From a bacterium (lineage in GTDB: Bacteria > Campylobacterota > Campylobacteria > Campylobacterales > Sulfurimonadaceae), in assembly GCA_018825665.1 (NCBI GenBank), contig JAHJEG010000022.1:18959-82958 (forward strand): a stretch of 64,000 nt of DNA, given 5' to 3'. Below the pieces are notes generated by a model that saw only the letters and a program-made list of their open reading frames with translations, did not search any database and was not told where the DNA came from. Within the stretch, counting starts at the first letter, position 1. Every line of letters begins with the position of its first letter. Of the stretch, positions 1 to 8,945 are shown one piece after another. The translations under genes and the position numbers were made by a program.

Positions 1-1
1 A

Positions 2-415
2 CTAAATATAAAAGATATAATCGATAGTTTTGATCATGCTGTAACAATATGGAATAATGATGATAAAGAGTATATTAATGATATGAAAAATCATTCTGAT
101 AGATGGGTTAAACTTCCAGTATCTCCGTCTGCTGAGCAATTTAGTAGAGTTTTTTTTGTGATAATAGATAGATTGTTACAATTAACTAATACAAAAAATG
201 GTGAAAAAGATGTTAAGCTACATAGTATTATTGTTCATGAAACGGCAACAGGTTATGCCCAATGTTTTAAAGAAGATGCGTACTCTTTACAAATGGGAAA
301 TATATCACTAAGTGAAGTTATTTTTAGCAAAGCAGTTCAAGATGATTGGCATGATTTATTGTTATGGACAAAAATAATTAAAAAGAAAAAGTTTATTAAT
401 CCAAAAGACGTTTAA
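2..415 (+). CDS. C-terminal part of a QueD/PTPS-like (6-carboxytetrahydropterin synthase family) protein, 5' end outside window
   Basis: The frame is open from base 2, so the gene starts before the window and only its last 137 residues are seen. The segment around 'SPSAEQFSRVFFVIIDRL' followed by 'IIVHETATGYAQCF' resembles the end of the PTPS/QueD fold, where a 'PTAEN..R' helix is followed by a strand carrying the catalytic Glu ('xVxET.T'). QueD makes 6-carboxy-tetrahydropterin in the 7-deazaguanine pathway (queuosine, or 7-deazaguanine in DNA). The roughly 45-residue Lys-rich tail after the motif is longer than in standard QueD. The zinc-binding histidines would lie upstream and cannot be checked. 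The DNA is AT-rich, unlike the genes after 1.4 kb, which suggests accessory DNA. Family assignment is tentative. Confidence 0.5.
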   Translation, partial: LNIKDIIDSFDHAVTIWNNDDKEYINDMKNHSDRWVKLPVSPSAEQFSRVFFVIIDRLLQLTNTKNGEKDVKLHSIIVHETATGYAQCFKEDAYSLQMGNISLSEVIFSKAVQDDWHDLLLWTKIIKKKKFINPKDV

Positions 416-603
416 ATATAAAACCTATATCAGAAGTTAAACTGCTTTAAATGTTATATTTAGCATCTTTTAACAAATATTTTGAAAAGAATATAAAGAG
501 TATAAACTTTTTTAAAAACTAAATTTAGAGTAAGAAAGTGCTCAAAAATACGACTTATTATAGTTTTTTTAGATAGAGTAATATAAATAAAATGGAGATA
601 ACT

Positions 604-1287
604 ATGGAAAAAGAAGAACAACTAAAAACTAGTGCAGAAAACAACTCGAATGACAAACAATATAATTTTGAAGATGAACTAGGCTTAACTCAAGATGAAA
701 TTAAAATTATTGAATATTATAGACGTTTATATACTGGCACTATTATTATGGGTCAGTATCATACTAATGTGTATGAAGATTTAAGGACATCATTAGAATC
801 ATATCACAAAGAATGTTTAGAACATGCAAATTCCAACTCTAATCCTATACAGTTTAAAGACTGGGATGATCTTTCTACTATTTTCAATAGTGAAGATAAA
901 GCAGTTGGAACAATATTTATTTTTAATCATTTGAATAAAATAGATAATAGCATAGAAGAAAGATTGAAAAATACTAATAAAGATGGTCAATTATTTAAGG
1001 CGTTAACAAAGCTTGAGAATATATATTTGGAGCTTAAAAATATAGTAGCGAGCAGGGATATTATAAAAGATTTGTTAATAGAAATATTTGAAAATATTCC
1101 AAATTACAAAGAGAAGCAAGAATTAATTTCAAAACTGAATGAAAATATACTAGTAGAAGCCAGTAAAATTACTCAAGTTTTTCAACATATCGACAATGTA
1201 AATGATATTAATTTGAAAGATATTTATGGAATTGACGGTAATGGTCCTATGGCAAATGCTATTAACGAGATCAAACCTTTTCAATAA
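604..1287 (+). CDS. Hypothetical acidic protein, 227 aa
   Basis: I do not recognise the family. An ATG at 592 is also in frame, but GGAG at 594-597 lies 6 nt before the ATG at 604, so 604 is the better start. The protein is hydrophilic and rich in Asn, Lys, Glu and Ile, with no signal peptide or membrane segment, and looks mostly helical (long Leu/Ile-spaced stretches around residues 115-190). It follows the QueD-like fragment on the same strand after a 188-bp AT-rich gap, so it may have its own promoter. Composition is very AT-rich compared with genes from 1.4 kb onward, consistent with recently acquired DNA. The coding call rests on length, the ribosome-binding site and codon regularity only. 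Confidence 0.7.
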   Translation: MEKEEQLKTSAENNSNDKQYNFEDELGLTQDEIKIIEYYRRLYTGTIIMGQYHTNVYEDLRTSLESYHKECLEHANSNSNPIQFKDWDDLSTIFNSEDKAVGTIFIFNHLNKIDNSIEERLKNTNKDGQLFKALTKLENIYLELKNIVASRDIIKDLLIEIFENIPNYKEKQELISKLNENILVEASKITQVFQHIDNVNDINLKDIYGIDGNGPMANAINEIKPFQ

Positions 1288-1408
1288 TAAGAACTAGTTT
1301 TATAGGTTCAAAATGTTGGTGTCCCTTTTCAAAATTAATCAAATTTTATCAGGTTTGAAACCATTTGTTGTAAAAAAATGTTGTAAAATTTTAGAGTCAC
1401 AAAGATAA

Positions 1409-1428
1409 TAGCCCTTAAAATAGGGCTA
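1409..1428. terminator. Hairpin between convergent genes
   Basis: TAGCCCT (1409-1415) and AGGGCTA (1422-1428) form a 7-bp stem with a 6-nt loop. It sits between the convergent genes ending at 1287 and 1426 and includes the stop codon of the DUF445 gene. It could end transcription from either side; no long T-run follows. Confidence 0.5.
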
Positions 1429-2136
1429 TATTAAGAAAGAAGAGATTAAACCAATTAGTCCACCAAAGACTCCGCCCCAAACTACCAGCCATGAGAGGTG
1501 TTCTTTGATGAGTTTTTGAACCATCTCTTTTACCATTGCGGGGCTTAGTTCGTTTAATCTTGCATCTATCACATTTTCAATCGATTGAAGCATGTCATCG
1601 CTCAAAGAAGAATTTTGCATATGGCTTTGCAAAGTTTGGTTAAACTCCTGTGTGGTGACTATTTTTATAACAGCGCTTCTCATCTTTTGCGAAAAGGGCT
1701 CTCTTAGACCTTCAAGCGCTTTTTCTCCGCCAAACATACCCAGCATTCCGCCAAAAGAGGATTCCATAACAGTCTTGCTCAGTGCATCAAAGGCCGGTGA
1801 AAAATCAGTTTCTTCTATGATGGGTACAAGGTCTATCTTCTTTTCTTCATTTTTAAAAAAATTGTCAAGCTGTTCTTTTGTAAAAAACTCACTCATCATA
1901 AGCTTTTTTACGGCTTCTTTAAAGGCTTCAAATCGTGCAGGAATAACTCCGGAACCATAAAGAAAAGGAACCTTTTCAAAGAGCATGTGGATTGCCAGTT
2001 GGTTTGTCAAGGCTCCGGAGAGAGCGAATAAACCTGTAAAAAGCAAAAGAGAATCAAAGCTGCTATCAAGTGAGAATGAGAGGGCTATGAGAGCCAAGGC
2101 TGTAAGGTTGGTTATAAAACTTTTATTGAATTTCAA
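1426..2136 (-). CDS. DUF445-family membrane protein
   Basis: A 236-residue protein with an N-terminal pair of hydrophobic segments (about residues 12-45) and a C-terminal membrane segment (about 212-235). Between them is a soluble helical region. The sequence 'TNQLAIHMLFEK' followed by 'PFLYGSGVIPARF' matches the conserved N-terminal signature of DUF445 (in other members 'TNxLAIxMLF.P' with 'G.iP.r'). Function is unknown; members are inner-membrane proteins. It is transcribed alone, divergently from the 2215 gene. The family call is fairly secure; nothing in the context suggests a role. Confidence 0.8.
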   Translation of the reverse strand: MKFNKSFITNLTALALIALSFSLDSSFDSLLLFTGLFALSGALTNQLAIHMLFEKVPFLYGSGVIPARFEAFKEAVKKLMMSEFFTKEQLDNFFKNEEKKIDLVPIIEETDFSPAFDALSKTVMESSFGGMLGMFGGEKALEGLREPFSQKMRSAVIKIVTTQEFNQTLQSHMQNSSLSDDMLQSIENVIDARLNELSPAMVKEMVQKLIKEHLSWLVVWGGVFGGLIGLISSFLI

Positions 2137-2214
2137 AATAAATCTCCTGTTTAAAAATGGAATTATACAAAAAAGGTATCATTATGCAAATATAATACCT
2201 AAAAGAGAAAAAAA

Positions 2215-2688
2215 ATGAAGCAAATAAGCTATGAGCTGTTTAAAACCGCAGATGTCAAAGAGATCGTAGAAGTGATAGAAAAAGAGCTTGGAACAAGAAA
2301 TGAATCCCCTTTTTGGACGGATAAGATAGTTCCTTTTTCTGAGGCTATCTTAAGTGTTCTGATCCCTTTGCGGGATAACAGGATGCTGTTTGACCCTGAG
2401 GGAAATCCTCAGGGAGAGCTGACTCCGGAACTGTTTTTGGACTGGAGCGATTTTGTAAGTTTGAAGAGCCTGGCGTTTACCTTGCAAAAATCAAATGTTG
2501 CAAGGGAACTGTTACGAACCAATCTGGACAAATCCACATGCCAAAAGTATGAGCAGATCGATTTGAAGCTTTTGGGAGATTACCTTAGCCGCTATACGGT
2601 AAACCTTGAAAATGAGTCGCTGGATTTTCCGATATCCAACTATAATCTGCATCAGGGTGTCAGTAATGTAATCAAGTCACTTCTGTAA
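2215..2688 (+). CDS. Hypothetical protein, 157 aa
   Basis: Family not recognised. The protein is soluble-looking, with no signal peptide or membrane segment. It has a central hydrophobic helix-like stretch ('FSEAILSVLIPL', about residues 41-52) and otherwise mixed helices. It starts 78 bp from the divergent DUF445 gene. One uptake-like word (2534-2542) falls inside and is read as Ser-Thr-Cys. A strong hairpin (2706-2740) follows the stop, so it is probably a single-gene transcript. The open frame is clean and codon use resembles the flanking chromosomal genes. Confidence 0.7.
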   Translation: MKQISYELFKTADVKEIVEVIEKELGTRNESPFWTDKIVPFSEAILSVLIPLRDNRMLFDPEGNPQGELTPELFLDWSDFVSLKSLAFTLQKSNVARELLRTNLDKSTCQKYEQIDLKLLGDYLSRYTVNLENESLDFPISNYNLHQGVSNVIKSLL

Positions 2689-2705
2689 AAAATACCGCCA
2701 AAATA

Positions 2706-2740
2706 TACTCAAAATATCTTAAATCGATATATTTTGAGTA
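2706..2740 (+). terminator. 12-bp perfect inverted repeat behind the 2215 gene
   Basis: TACTCAAAATAT (2706-2717) and ATATTTTGAGTA (2729-2740) are exact complements with an 11-nt spacer. The repeat is 18 bp past the stop codon and 20 bp before the next -10 box. It lacks a T-run, so it may be a weak terminator or an operator for the downstream cyclase gene. Confidence 0.5.
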
Positions 2741-2759
2741 CTCCTCATCTACTTTTAGT

Positions 2760-2765
2760 TATAAT
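2760..2765 (+). promoter_or_regulatory. -10 box for the PAS-GGDEF gene
   Basis: TATAAT at 2760-2765, about 48 bp before the ATG at 2813 and directly behind the 2706-2740 inverted repeat. No clear -35 box is visible, as is common for sigma-70 promoters in this phylum. Confidence 0.5.
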
Positions 2766-2812
2766 AAAATGTATGTAAAGAACCACAAAAAAAATGAAGC
2801 AGGTTTTTGTAA

Positions 2813-4780
2813 ATGTCAAATCATTCTTTTAGCACCTTCGATGTCTCCATAGATTTTATCCCTCTCAATGTTGCCGTATATGAGTATGTTGGTGATGGCT
2901 TTTGTATTGTTGATTTCAACACAATGGCTGAGCAGACAGAAAATGTAAAACGGGAGGATATTATCGGCAAGCGATTAGAGAAAGTTTTTCCGGGCGTTAA
3001 GGATTTTGGGCTGTTTGATGTACTTCTGAGGGTGTATGAGAAAGGGGGCTGTGAAGACGCAGATCTGGGATTTTATGATGACGGGCGTGTCAGCGGATGG
3101 AGAAAAAACAGAGTATGCAGGCTTGAAAACGGCAATGTCATAGCACTTTACAGTGATATGACGGTTCAAAAGGATATAGAAAGCAGGCTTGAATCCTTAG
3201 GCATAATCCTGGACAACAGCATCAATGAAGTCTATATCTTTAATAAAGAAGATTTACATTTTACCTATCTCAATAAAGCGGCGCAGAAAAATATCGGCTA
3301 TACAATCAGTGAGATGCAGACCATGACCCCTGTGGATATTAAGCCTGAGTACGATTTAAAGAGTTTTTTGGAGTTGATAGAACCGCTGATGAGAGGGGAA
3401 AAAGATTTTCTTGTCTTTGAGACTGTTCATGAGAGAAAGGATGGCACACGCTATAATGCGGAGATACGTCTTCAGAGTGTAAACAGAGGGAATACGGAGC
3501 AGTTCGTTGTGCTTACACATGATATTACGGATAGAAAAAATGCTCAGAGCAAACTGCTTGAGAGTGAAGAAAAATTTAGAAATATTGCCGAAAATGCACT
3601 TATGGGGATATTTATTTATAAAGAAAGGGGTCTTTATGCAAATCAGGCTCTCGTTGAGATAAGCGGATATTCTACCCAAGAACTCTATGCTATGTCTCCC
3701 TGGGATTTGGTTACGCAGGAGTACAAAGAGCAGGTCAGGAATATATCCAAAAGGCGATTAAGGGGTGAGAAGTTCCCTCAGGAATACGAGGATATCAAGC
3801 TTGTAAAAAAAGACGGAAAAATCAGAACCGTACGCATCTCAACGCAGACTATCATGTATGGCAATGCATATGCAGGAATGGGAACGATGATCGATATAAC
3901 CGATATACAAGAAACAAAACAGCAGCTTAAGCTGTTGGCACAGGCGGTTGAACAGATGGATGAGCTTGTGCGAATCACGGACAAGGACGGAATTATCACC
4001 TATGTCAATGATGCGCTTGTGGCACATACCGGGTATAAGCATGTGGAATTGCTGGGCAAAAAGATAGGGCTGTATAAATCAGGACTTCATAAAAAAGAAT
4101 TCTACAAAGAATTATGGGAGACCATTGCATCGGGCAAGACATTTAGAGGCGTTTTTATCAACAGAAAAAAAGACGGACAGATATATTATGAAGAGGAAAC
4201 GATTACTCCCATCGTAGATGATAAGCAGAATATACAGTATTATGTAGCAACCAGCCAGGATATTACGGACAGAGTCAAGATGGAAGAGAAACTCCATACC
4301 TTAGCTACGATAGACAGCATAACGTGTATTTACAACCGTAATAAAATCGGTGAAGAGCTTGACATAGAGATAGCCCGTGCGAAGCGCTATGAGAGCAGTT
4401 TTGCACTGATAATGTTTGACATAGATTTCTTTAAAGCGGTAAACGACAGATATGGTCACGATATGGGGGATTATGTTTTAAAAGAACTCTGTGCAGTTGT
4501 CTCAAAGCTGATACGTGAGAGTGACCGTTTTGGGAGATGGGGCGGAGAGGAATTTATTATTATCACTCCGATTATTCAAAAAGAGCAGGTGATGCTTCTT
4601 GCAAATAAATTAAAAGACGTCATCGCCACGCACGCCTTTAAAGAGATTAGCAAGGTAACGATAAGCATAGGGATAACTCTTCTAGGGCGTGAAGACACAA
4701 AGGAAAGCCTCCTAAAAAGAGTGGATAACGCCCTGTATGAGTCAAAAAACAGAGGTAGAAACAGGGTGAGTTTCAAATAG
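2813..4780 (+). CDS. Multi-PAS diguanylate cyclase
   Basis: A 655-residue cytosolic signalling protein that should make cyclic di-GMP from GTP. It contains four PAS-like repeats (roughly residues 10-120, 130-245, 253-370 and 378-495). Repeats 2-4 end in the PAC-type phrase 'DITDR' or 'DITDI', and the last repeat also carries 'ATSQDITDR'. A C-terminal GGDEF domain has the active-site signature GGEEF at about 577-581 and an upstream RxxD product-inhibition site ('RESD'). No transmembrane segment or EAL domain is present, so it is probably a soluble sensor; PAS domain 4 ('GYKHVELLGKK') resembles redox- or ligand-sensing PAS domains, but no cofactor residue is certain. It has its own promoter and stands alone. 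Confidence 0.92.
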   Translation: MSNHSFSTFDVSIDFIPLNVAVYEYVGDGFCIVDFNTMAEQTENVKREDIIGKRLEKVFPGVKDFGLFDVLLRVYEKGGCEDADLGFYDDGRVSGWRKNRVCRLENGNVIALYSDMTVQKDIESRLESLGIILDNSINEVYIFNKEDLHFTYLNKAAQKNIGYTISEMQTMTPVDIKPEYDLKSFLELIEPLMRGEKDFLVFETVHERKDGTRYNAEIRLQSVNRGNTEQFVVLTHDITDRKNAQSKLLESEEKFRNIAENALMGIFIYKERGLYANQALVEISGYSTQELYAMSPWDLVTQEYKEQVRNISKRRLRGEKFPQEYEDIKLVKKDGKIRTVRISTQTIMYGNAYAGMGTMIDITDIQETKQQLKLLAQAVEQMDELVRITDKDGIITYVNDALVAHTGYKHVELLGKKIGLYKSGLHKKEFYKELWETIASGKTFRGVFINRKKDGQIYYEEETITPIVDDKQNIQYYVATSQDITDRVKMEEKLHTLATIDSITCIYNRNKIGEELDIEIARAKRYESSFALIMFDIDFFKAVNDRYGHDMGDYVLKELCAVVSKLIRESDRFGRWGGEEFIIITPIIQKEQVMLLANKLKDVIATHAFKEISKVTISIGITLLGREDTKESLLKRVDNALYESKNRGRNRVSFK

Positions 4781-4805
4781 TCTATTGCACTTTATCTTTA
4801 TATTT

Positions 4806-4814
4806 CCACATGCC
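4806..4814 (-). repeat. Uptake-like word, intergenic copy
   Basis: TTCCACATGCC at 4804-4814, the full 11-mer, in the gap between the cyclase and RND genes and 41 bp upstream of the RND -10 box. One of only three copies outside coding sequence. Confidence 0.8.
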
Positions 4815-4854
4815 AGACTTTTAGAATGTCTCCTTATGTTTAATATAAATTCTA

Positions 4855-4860
4855 TATAAT
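4855..4860 (+). promoter_or_regulatory. -10 box for the RND permease gene
   Basis: TATAAT at 4855-4860, 26 bp before the ATG at 4887, within an AT-rich run. The preceding sequence has no recognisable -35. Confidence 0.5.
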
Positions 4861-4886
4861 AATAAAAAAATAAGACGGGCTTAAAA

Positions 4887-7800
4887 ATGAACAGATTCAT
4901 AGAATATTTTATAAAAAACAAGCGTTTGAACTATATGCTTTTAATCTTTTTGGCGTACATGGGTTTCAATGCTTATGTGAACATCCCAAAAGAGCTGTTC
5001 CCAAACGTAGAGCTTGACAAGATAAGTGTGACAGGCTTTTATGCCGGCACAAGTGCAACAACCATGGACAAGATGGCTGTACGTGATATCGAGGATGCGT
5101 TAAGCTATATCACCGGGATTGACAAAGCCGAGACGACTATAGCTCCGGGTGCTTTTGCAATCATACTGACCATCAATGAAGACGCAGACAAAATCAATGT
5201 ACTCAACAAGGTAAAAGACTCCATAGCCAATTCAAAACAGTTTCTTCCATCGGATATGAATGAGCCGGTTGCGAATCTATTGGACAAGACAAGACCTTTG
5301 ATCTATCTCTCTTTATCATCGAGTAAACTCTCAAGAGGCGAGCTAACCCTCTTAGCCGGCGATATCAAGTCTAAAATAGCACGGATAAAGAATATCAGCG
5401 ATGTCGTAATAAGGGGTGATTCCAACGAAGAAGTCACTATAGAGATTGATTCGAGGGCTATTTTGGCCTATAATTTGAATCCGAATGCAGTTTTAAACGC
5501 TATTTCGGAACTTTCCTATATCTTTCCTATCGGAAATATTGAAGAAAAGGGAAATTTTGTATTTATATCTACGGTCAACGGAAAATCCAATGTAGAGGAA
5601 TGGAAGAAAAGCATACTCAAAGTAGAGGACAAATACATAAAACTGGGTGATATCGCAGATGTACAGATTCATTATCCCCAAACGGACACATTGGCCAGTT
5701 TCAACAACAACCCAACCCTTACCCTTGTAATATCAAAGGGTGAGGCGGGTAACTCTATTGAACTCTCCAAAGAGTTAAGAGCCTACGCGAAAAAGCTTGA
5801 AGAAAATTATGAAGGGGTGATGTTTAATTTTTATCAGGACAGTTCTGCTCCTGTAAAAAGCCGTCTTGATACGGTTATCTCAAACCTGATGTTTGGACTT
5901 ATCCTGGTCTTTTTGTCCATGTACATCTTGATAAATCTTCGTATCGCTTTTATCGTCGCCCTTGGGATCCCTTTTTCCTTTACTATAGGACTTTTGTTTA
6001 TCTACTATATGGGATATTCTATAAATATAGTCTCCCTTTTGGGCGCGCTGATTGTTATCGGTATCGTCGTAGATGATGCCATAGTCGTGAGCGAAAATAT
6101 TCAGCGCCATATAGATGAGGGGATGGACAATCATGAAGCGGCGATAGAGGGTGTAAAAGAGATGCTTCTGCCTGTTACATTGGCCACGGTGACCACGGTT
6201 GTCGCATTTTTGCCTATGTTTATGCTGACGGGCGAGACGGCTTTGTTCCTGGTTTTGATACCTATCGTGGTCGTGATGATTTTGACCGCTTCGCTTATAG
6301 AGAGTTTTTTATTTTTGCCGCTTCATGCCGAGGAAGTTTTAACAAAGAGTAAAAATGTTGTGAATTGGGAACCTTTTCAGAACCTTTACATCAATGTTCT
6401 GTCATTTTTTATAGAATACAAAAAGAGTTTTATAATTATGTTCTTGGTCTTAATCCCTATTTTTACGGTGATGACGGCAAAGTCCATGAAGTTTCAGTTT
6501 TTTCCAAACTTCGACGGAAACAACCTTTATATATCCGGACAGCTTGACATCAATACTCCTATAGAAGAAACATTTGCAATAGCAAGAGAGATAGAAGCCA
6601 AAATCATGGAGCACTCTGAAGAGTTTTCTCTCAAACACGTCTCTTCAATCAGCGGATACAGAAGAAGTCTCTCCGGCGAGACGCAGAGAAACAACAATGT
6701 CTTTTATGTAACAATGGAACTTTATGACAGAAAAGAGACGAATTTCATAAACAGATATATCAATCCTATTCTGAATTTCAGTTTTGAGTTTGACAGCCCT
6801 GAAGCTATACGGGAGAAAAAGACATTTGAACTCTCCCCCCGTCTCAAAGAGATTATTATGCCCTTTAAAGAGAAGTACAAGATGGATGAACTCGGTGTAG
6901 CCGAGGATAGACCTGGACTTATCCGCAGTGATATACAGGTGAATCTCTCAGGCAGCAATGATGCGGCACTCGAATATGCGATCAAAAAGCTAGAAGAAAA
7001 GCTCTCAACGATACAAACCGTTTCAAACTACAGTGATAATATCCGCTACGGAAAGATGGAGTATAAGATAAAGATTAACTCTTACGGCGAAGAGCTTGGT
7101 CTGAGTGAAGCTTCCATAGCCAAAGTCTTGAGCGGATATTTTCTTGAGGGGCGACAGGCCACCACTTTTAATGAGCGCGGCGTAATGGAGATAAAAACAC
7201 AGGATGTTGCAAAAGACAGCATCAGAACCTTTTTAGACTTCAACATCGCTCTTGAGGACGGCCGTTATGTAAAACTCACCGATGTCGCCGAAATAGTAGA
7301 GCTGCGTGATTATGAAAAAATAGATAAGCTAAACGGAAATATAGTAAAAACGGTTTTTGCCAAGGTGGACAAACAGAGAATTACGCCCGAGGAGGTCTTA
7401 TCTGAGCTTGAACCGCTGTTGGATGAGATATCCGCTTCGGGTATAGAGGTGAATATTCTTGGAGAAAATGAAAAAAGCAAGCAGCTAAAAGATGATATGA
7501 AGGGCACGGTGATTCTCGCACTGTTTTTAATGTTGCTCGCACTTTTGCTGATTTTCTCAAAAATAAAATATGCATTGATGGTTATGAGCGTGATACCGCT
7601 ATCCATTTTGGGTGCGCTTTTGGGGCATAAGCTTTTGGGAATGAATCTTAGTATGCCCTCTATCATAGGTATATTGGGGCTTGCGGGAGTTGTAATTAAT
7701 GACGGGATTATTATGCTTGATTTTTTACACGCAACGCATAACTCGGAGACCTTTTTCCGCCGTGCAAAATTAAGACTGCGTCCAATCGTCATAACATCAG

Positions 7801-8012
7801 TGACGACATTTTTGGGCTTGCTGACACTTATCTTTTACGCTACGGGACAGGCTGTGATTCTTCAGCCTATTGCTATTTCTATAGGTTTTGGTTTGATTTG
7901 GGGGACATTCTTAAATCTTTTATATCTTCCTACCCTCTATGCCCTGGTCAATGATATACAGCCGCTTCGAAAATCAGTTGAGGAACAAAAGATAGAGGAC
8001 ACCTCAAAGTAA
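4887..8012 (+). CDS. RND-superfamily efflux permease (AcrB/HAE-like)
   Basis: A 1041-residue inner-membrane pump, the usual length for the family. It shows the duplicated RND plan: TM1 at about 15-33, a large periplasmic loop, a block of six TM helices from about 333, TM7 at about 513, a second periplasmic loop and a last TM block from about 875. TM4 carries the proton-relay motif 'GIVVDDAIVVSEN' (paired Asp, about residue 393). These pumps move hydrophobic compounds out of the periplasm or inner membrane using the proton gradient. No membrane-fusion or TolC partner gene is adjacent, so partners must be encoded elsewhere or it works without them. The last 9 bases overlap a small antisense gene. 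Substrate is unknown. Confidence 0.9.
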   Translation: MNRFIEYFIKNKRLNYMLLIFLAYMGFNAYVNIPKELFPNVELDKISVTGFYAGTSATTMDKMAVRDIEDALSYITGIDKAETTIAPGAFAIILTINEDADKINVLNKVKDSIANSKQFLPSDMNEPVANLLDKTRPLIYLSLSSSKLSRGELTLLAGDIKSKIARIKNISDVVIRGDSNEEVTIEIDSRAILAYNLNPNAVLNAISELSYIFPIGNIEEKGNFVFISTVNGKSNVEEWKKSILKVEDKYIKLGDIADVQIHYPQTDTLASFNNNPTLTLVISKGEAGNSIELSKELRAYAKKLEENYEGVMFNFYQDSSAPVKSRLDTVISNLMFGLILVFLSMYILINLRIAFIVALGIPFSFTIGLLFIYYMGYSINIVSLLGALIVIGIVVDDAIVVSENIQRHIDEGMDNHEAAIEGVKEMLLPVTLATVTTVVAFLPMFMLTGETALFLVLIPIVVVMILTASLIESFLFLPLHAEEVLTKSKNVVNWEPFQNLYINVLSFFIEYKKSFIIMFLVLIPIFTVMTAKSMKFQFFPNFDGNNLYISGQLDINTPIEETFAIAREIEAKIMEHSEEFSLKHVSSISGYRRSLSGETQRNNNVFYVTMELYDRKETNFINRYINPILNFSFEFDSPEAIREKKTFELSPRLKEIIMPFKEKYKMDELGVAEDRPGLIRSDIQVNLSGSNDAALEYAIKKLEEKLSTIQTVSNYSDNIRYGKMEYKIKINSYGEELGLSEASIAKVLSGYFLEGRQATTFNERGVMEIKTQDVAKDSIRTFLDFNIALEDGRYVKLTDVAEIVELRDYEKIDKLNGNIVKTVFAKVDKQRITPEEVLSELEPLLDEISASGIEVNILGENEKSKQLKDDMKGTVILALFLMLLALLLIFSKIKYALMVMSVIPLSILGALLGHKLLGMNLSMPSIIGILGLAGVVINDGIIMLDFLHATHNSETFFRRAKLRLRPIVITSVTTFLGLLTLIFYATGQAVILQPIAISIGFGLIWGTFLNLLYLPTLYALVNDIQPLRKSVEEQKIEDTSK

Positions 8013-8093
8013 AAAGATGATAAAGCCCAAAAAAGCGAAGGTGAGTATCACTCTCAGGCTGAAAAAGAAAAGAAACTTTATAAAACCGGGCAT
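8004..8093 (-). CDS. 29-aa single-pass membrane peptide, coupled to the rhodanese gene
   Basis: An open frame of 29 codons whose ATG overlaps the rhodanese stop codon by one base (TAATG), a classic coupling arrangement. The product begins Met-Pro-Gly-Phe-Ile-Lys, continues as one hydrophobic helix interrupted by a single Arg ('SLRVILTFAF'), and ends at a TGA that overlaps the convergent RND gene by 9 bp. It is too short for usual gene finding. The overlap geometry and hydrophobicity argue that it is real; conservation in relatives would decide. Function unknown; it may anchor or assist a membrane complex. Confidence 0.5.
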   Translation of the reverse strand: MPGFIKFLFFFSLRVILTFAFLGFIIFLL

Positions 8094-8512
8094 TATTTAT
8101 ATGGGATGACAGGCAGATTCTTGCCCTTGACAAACATCATCCCGCCTTGCAGGTTAATCACTTCATAGCCAAACTCTTTAGATAGAAAGTTGGAGATTAT
8201 CTTTGTTCTGCTTCCTGTTCTGCATATAAGTGCAAAAGGTTTTGTCGTATCGACTTTGGCCGTTAGCTCTTTTAAAAAAGTTTCTACATTATACGCACCC
8301 TGCTCATTAAAGAACATAATCGGGATGGCCCCTTTTAAAAGACCGGTCTCTTTCCACTCCGCAGGTGTTCGCACATCGATGATGGGAGTTTTTGAGAGAA
8401 GTATTTTTTCGGATGGATATTCATTTATCACGGCGGCTAAAAGAGATGTAGATAAAAACAGAGCGGAAAGTATTATTTTTTTTAACACGCGGGCATCTAT
8501 ATATCGGTTCAT
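8093..8512 (-). CDS. Periplasmic rhodanese-like protein
   Basis: A 139-residue single rhodanese domain behind an N-terminal signal peptide (hydrophobic run 'IILSALFLSTSLLAA'). The active-site loop is 'CRTGSRT', matching the CxxGxR sulfurtransferase or reductase loop, with the upstream 'IIDVRTPAEW' strand typical of the fold. It would move sulfane sulfur or bind thiols in the periplasm. An upstream in-frame start at 8602 exists, but GGAG 6-9 nt before the ATG at 8512 and the signal peptide directly after it fix 8512 as the start. It is followed by the translationally coupled 29-aa membrane peptide. Confidence 0.85.
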   Translation of the reverse strand: MNRYIDARVLKKIILSALFLSTSLLAAVINEYPSEKILLSKTPIIDVRTPAEWKETGLLKGAIPIMFFNEQGAYNVETFLKELTAKVDTTKPFALICRTGSRTKIISNFLSKEFGYEVINLQGGMMFVKGKNLPVIPYK

Positions 8513-8573
8513 TTTTGCTCCATATGGAAATTTAAGTGTATAATTATATCTATAAATAAATAATAGGCTTAAA

Positions 8574-8945
8574 ATGGCAGCATCAAATAAAGCTATAGAC
8601 AATGCAATGCGACTTCGCTATATAAGAGCTTTGGAGAGGTTCCACAAGGGGATTGTGTCCTATCTGTCCAATACTCCCGAACTTAGCAAAGAGGGCTTCG
8701 ATAAGAAGATAGAAAACTCTCTAAAACTGCTCAAAAGGGTTGAAGAGATAGCCTTGTACAAGGGTGAACTCCAAGACCTTCAAAAACTTGTCAAAAAAAT
8801 GGTCTCCTACAAAGAATCGGACGAAGATATCGAAAATATAAAAGAGGAGATTCTTTACAGCTCCAATCAGCTTGACAAGTCCAAAAATGCCAGACGATAC
8901 AAAAAAGACAAGCACTCTGGCGATATGTACAAAGACTGGGAATAA
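8574..8945 (+). CDS. Hypothetical protein upstream of a two-component system
   Basis: A 123-residue, strongly charged helical protein with no signal peptide or membrane segment; many Lys/Glu residues and heptad-like Leu spacing at about residues 40-95 suggest a coiled coil. Its stop overlaps the response-regulator ATG by one base (TAATG), so the two are translationally coupled and it is the first gene of a three-gene operon with the regulator and histidine kinase. I do not recognise the family. Position suggests an accessory role in this signalling system, but that is inference. Confidence 0.75.
   Translation: MAASNKAIDNAMRLRYIRALERFHKGIVSYLSNTPELSKEGFDKKIENSLKLLKRVEEIALYKGELQDLQKLVKKMVSYKESDEDIENIKEEILYSSNQLDKSKNARRYKKDKHSGDMYKDWE

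Noticed and set aside
1288..1425. tRNA-like or attachment-site remnant ('TGGTGTCCC') at the edge of the AT-rich DNA
   Set aside because: No cloverleaf or matching repeat could be found; only a simple terminator hairpin is supported.
7310..7792. 160-codon frame opposite the RND permease
   Set aside because: Antisense to a complete RND gene; no start signal.
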